From Kiloniellaceae bacterium (GTDB taxonomy: Bacteria > Pseudomonadota > Alphaproteobacteria > Kiloniellales > Kiloniellaceae), in the NCBI GenBank assembly GCA_028280915.1, contig JANQKX010000220.1, positions 1 through 8,354 of the forward strand: 8,354 bases of DNA, given 5' to 3'. Both the position numbers and the translations under genes were made by a program. The notes beneath the pieces are model-generated. The model made no database searches, was not told where the DNA came from, and worked only from the letters and a program-made list of their open reading frames with translations. This document shows positions 6,369-8,354 of this stretch, piece by piece (the stretch's first letter is position 1; every line of letters starts with the position of its first letter).

Positions 6369-7019
6369 ATGTATAAATCCTTTGTCATGATCGACGACTT
6401 CTATCCCAATCCGGATGAAGTGCGCCGCTTGGCCTTGCAGGATGACTATCCTGATGTGCAGGGCCAGATCACCTTCCCCGGGCGCAACTCCAAACGCAAG
6501 TTCGTGGTCGAGGGGCTGGATCGTTTCATGTCCCAGCTGCTGGGAGAGCCGGTTGTCGCGGCGGACCGTCCCGGCGCCTTTCATGGCCAGTTTCGGGTGA
6601 CCTTGGCCGGGGAGCCGAGCCGGTACAAGGTTCACGCCGATCCGTCCTACATGTGGTGGGTCGGCTTGGTTTATTTGAACCTGCCCCAGCAATGCCAGGG
6701 TGGCACCGTCTTTTACCGGCACAAGGCCTTGGACTCCGACCGGGTTCCGCTGCACCAGGAGGACCTGACCCGCGTGGGGGTGGGCAGCGTTGCCGAGCTG
6801 CTGCAACGGGACGGCAACGATTTGAGCTGCTGGGAGCAGATCATGAACGTTCCCATGCGCTATAACCGGGCCGTGCTGTATCGGCCCTGGCTGTGGCACA
6901 CGGCGACCGACGGCTTCGGTGCGCGCCCCGAGGGCGCGCGGCTGATCCACTTGCTGGCCTTCCGCCGGCCCGAGGCGGGCGAGGTTGGCCAACCCGCGGC
7001 TCGACCGCCGGGACCGTAA
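6369..7019 (+). CDS. Putative Fe(II)/2-oxoglutarate oxygenase-like protein (DUF6445-like)
   Basis: A 216-aa soluble protein of unknown substrate. Seen: an opening VMIDDFYPNPDEVRRLAL typical of a group of oxygenase-like proteins that I recall as DUF6445. It also has His89-x-Asp91 in KVHADPS, strands around VGLVYLNLP and GGTVFYRHK (98-119), a distal His177 in PWLWHTATDGFG, and Arg191 fourteen residues later in ARLIHLLAF. This His-x-Asp...His...Arg pattern is the Fe(II) and 2-oxoglutarate binding signature of double-stranded beta-helix dioxygenases; activity is inferred, not shown. The start has GAGAGG (6356-6361) at good spacing. No signal peptide, so cytoplasmic. It begins 79 bases after the response regulator and ends 45 bases before the histidine kinase on the same strand, so it is probably co-transcribed with both. 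A role in the two-component pathway is not established. The Pro/Ala-rich last 15 residues look disordered. Confidence 0.8.
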   Translation: MYKSFVMIDDFYPNPDEVRRLALQDDYPDVQGQITFPGRNSKRKFVVEGLDRFMSQLLGEPVVAADRPGAFHGQFRVTLAGEPSRYKVHADPSYMWWVGLVYLNLPQQCQGGTVFYRHKALDSDRVPLHQEDLTRVGVGSVAELLQRDGNDLSCWEQIMNVPMRYNRAVLYRPWLWHTATDGFGARPEGARLIHLLAFRRPEAGEVGQPAARPPGP

Positions 7020-7053
7020 CCGCGCTCGGACCTGGGACGGCCCGGACAAGATC

Positions 7054-7058
7054 GAGGA
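7054..7058 (+). promoter_or_regulatory. Ribosome-binding site supporting a GTG start for the kinase
   Basis: GAGGA ends 6 bases before the GTG at 7065. No ATG or GTG occurs in this frame between the preceding stop codon (7017-7019) and 7065, so the GTG is the best start. Confidence 0.75.
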
Positions 7059-7064
7059 AAAACA

Positions 7065-8354
7065 GTGGCCCTTCAAACGATCGAAAAAGCGCCCGAGGCC
7101 AGACGGTTCAAATCGGCGGGCCTGAGCGTCCGGCGCCTCTTGGCCTCCAAGACGTTTCGTTTGGCGCTGCTTTATCTCTGCATCATGAGCGCGGCGGCCT
7201 TGGCTTTGCTGGGCTACATCTATTGGTCCACGACCCAGGCCGTGTCCCGGCAGATCGACACCACCATCGAGGCGGAAATCAAGGGCCTGGCCGAACAGTT
7301 CAATCAGTTGGGCATGGTGGGGCTGGTCCAGGGCATCAACCGGCGTTCCGCGACGGCGGAGGAGACCCGGGGCCTTTACCTCTTGGCGGACAACAATTTC
7401 AAGCGCTTGGCGGGCAATCTCACCCAATGGCCGGAAGCGGAGGTGTCCGAGGACGGCTGGGTAACCTTTTTGGTGGAGGTGGGCGACGGTGCGGAAGGCG
7501 GCCTGAACTTCGGGCGCGCCCGGGTTTTCGAGCTGCGCAACGGCCTGCACCTCTTGGTGGGCCACGACATTCACGAACGTACCTATGTGGAAGGCCTGAT
7601 CCGGGACACCCTGTGGTGGGGGCTGGCCATCGTGGTCGCCCTGTCCCTGGTGGGCGGGCTGCTCATGAGCCGCTTGATCCTGGCCCGGGTGGATACCATC
7701 AACCAAACCAGCCAGGAAATCATGGCCGGCGATCTCAGTCGCCGCGTGCCCCTGAAGGGCACGGGCGATGAATTCGATCAGTTGGCCAAGAACCTGAACG
7801 CCATGCTCGACCAAATCGAGCGTTTGATCGCCGGCATCAAGCAGGTTTCCGACAACATCGCCCACGACCTGCGCTCGCCCCTGGCCCGCCTGCGCAGCCG
7901 CTTGGAAATCACCTTGATGGAGTCCTCCGACGAGGCTCAGTTGCGCGAGGTGTTGAACCGCACCATCGGCGAGGCGGACCAGCTGCTGCAGACCTTCAAT
8001 TCCCTGCTGTCCATCGCCGAGGCGGAGGCCGGCGCCCCGCGGGAGCGTTTTGAAGCGGTGGACCTGGCCAATTTGGTGGACGATATCAACGAGTTCTATG
8101 GCCCCGTGGTCGAGGAACAGGATCTGGGCTTCACCTTGGCCTGCGACGTGGCGCCGGGCGGGGCCGGGGTGATCCAGGGCGACCACAATCTGCTGTTCCA
8201 GGCGCTGGCCAACCTGATCGAAAACGCCATCAAGTTTTCCGAGCCCGGCGGGGAGATCGCCTTGAGCCTGCGCCGGGACAAGGGCGAGCTGCTGCTGTCG
8301 GTGGCGGACCGGGGCCCCGGCATTCCGCAAGAGGCCCGGGACAAGGTCATGGGG
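7065..8354 (+). CDS. Membrane sensor histidine kinase, 3'-truncated by the window edge
   Basis: 430 codons open to the last base; the 3' end lies outside the window. A transmembrane sensor kinase that autophosphorylates on histidine and passes phosphate to a response regulator, most likely the one at 5615. Seen: a basic cytoplasmic N-terminus, membrane helix 1 (about 33-54), a periplasmic sensor region of about 128 residues (55-182) with no family I recognise, membrane helix 2 (183-206), a HAMP linker (about 207-258, with AGDLSRRVPLKGTGDE), the H-box HDLRSPLARLR with phospho-accepting His267, the N-box NLIENAIKFSEPGG with Asn383 and Asn387, and the G1 box DRGPGIP from Asp415. The remaining ATP-binding boxes fall beyond the edge. 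It starts with GTG after GAGGA, 45 bases after the oxygenase-like gene. The signal sensed is unknown; the upstream protease suggests envelope stress. Confidence 0.93.
   Translation, partial: MALQTIEKAPEARRFKSAGLSVRRLLASKTFRLALLYLCIMSAAALALLGYIYWSTTQAVSRQIDTTIEAEIKGLAEQFNQLGMVGLVQGINRRSATAEETRGLYLLADNNFKRLAGNLTQWPEAEVSEDGWVTFLVEVGDGAEGGLNFGRARVFELRNGLHLLVGHDIHERTYVEGLIRDTLWWGLAIVVALSLVGGLLMSRLILARVDTINQTSQEIMAGDLSRRVPLKGTGDEFDQLAKNLNAMLDQIERLIAGIKQVSDNIAHDLRSPLARLRSRLEITLMESSDEAQLREVLNRTIGEADQLLQTFNSLLSIAEAEAGAPRERFEAVDLANLVDDINEFYGPVVEEQDLGFTLACDVAPGGAGVIQGDHNLLFQALANLIENAIKFSEPGGEIALSLRRDKGELLLSVADRGPGIPQEARDKVMG

Noticed and set aside
5486..6388. 300-codon open frame on the minus strand over the response regulator
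   Set aside because: It is antisense to a textbook OmpR-family gene and also crosses the terminator hairpin. The product has no recognisable domain.
6893..7771. 292-codon open frame on the plus strand across the start of the kinase
   Set aside because: It overlaps the end of the oxygenase-like gene and the kinase in another frame and encodes a Gly/Arg/Pro-rich product without motifs. The kinase frame starting at 7065 has membrane helices, HAMP, H, N and G1 boxes.
6333..8330. 665-codon open frame on the minus strand
   Set aside because: It is antisense to the oxygenase-like and kinase genes, both of which have intact family motifs. Its product is a low-complexity Gln/His/Gly/Leu-rich sequence with no recognisable domain. 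Long antisense frames are expected in GC-rich coding DNA because stop codons are rare there.

Overview
The window looks like chromosomal DNA from a GC-rich alphaproteobacterium, probably Rhodospirillales-like. This is inferred from strong G/C preference at third codon positions, a type 2 (about 310 aa) ArgC and the general style of the proteins; no rRNA, tRNA or marker gene confirms it. I see no insertion sequence, phage gene, CRISPR array or RNA gene. Every gene is intact except the two cut by the window edges.

Left part (1-2590, + strand): the 3' end of a TRAP-transporter large permease (DctM type), then an amidase-signature hydrolase 55 bases later, then a 57-codon two-helix membrane protein 33 bases after that. 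Spacing and direction suggest one transcription unit. A plausible reading is uptake of an amide-containing solute followed by intracellular hydrolysis; the substrate is unknown. argC (arginine biosynthesis) lies on the opposite strand and converges on this unit, with only 62 bases between the stop codons.

Middle (3586-3919): a 334-base AT-rich gap between the divergent argC and a Do/HtrA-type periplasmic protease gene. It must carry both promoters. It holds several inverted repeats (an imperfect hairpin at 3644-3674, a 10-bp palindrome at 3688-3697, a 12-bp palindrome at 3769-3780) but no convincing consensus promoter.

Right part (3920-8354, + strand): the Do-like protease (catalytic triad plus two PDZ domains), a GC-rich hairpin terminator, then an OmpR-family response regulator, a 216-aa protein with the HxD...H...R pattern of Fe(II)/2-oxoglutarate oxygenases (resembling the DUF6445 group), and a membrane histidine kinase that runs off the window end. 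The last three are closely spaced and probably co-transcribed. The likely theme is a two-component system linked to envelope protein quality control, with an unexplained oxygenase-like gene between regulator and sensor.

The two most noteworthy points are that oxygenase-like gene, and a candidate sigma70-type promoter superimposed on the terminator hairpin between the protease and the regulator. I see no clear evidence of a wholly new system.
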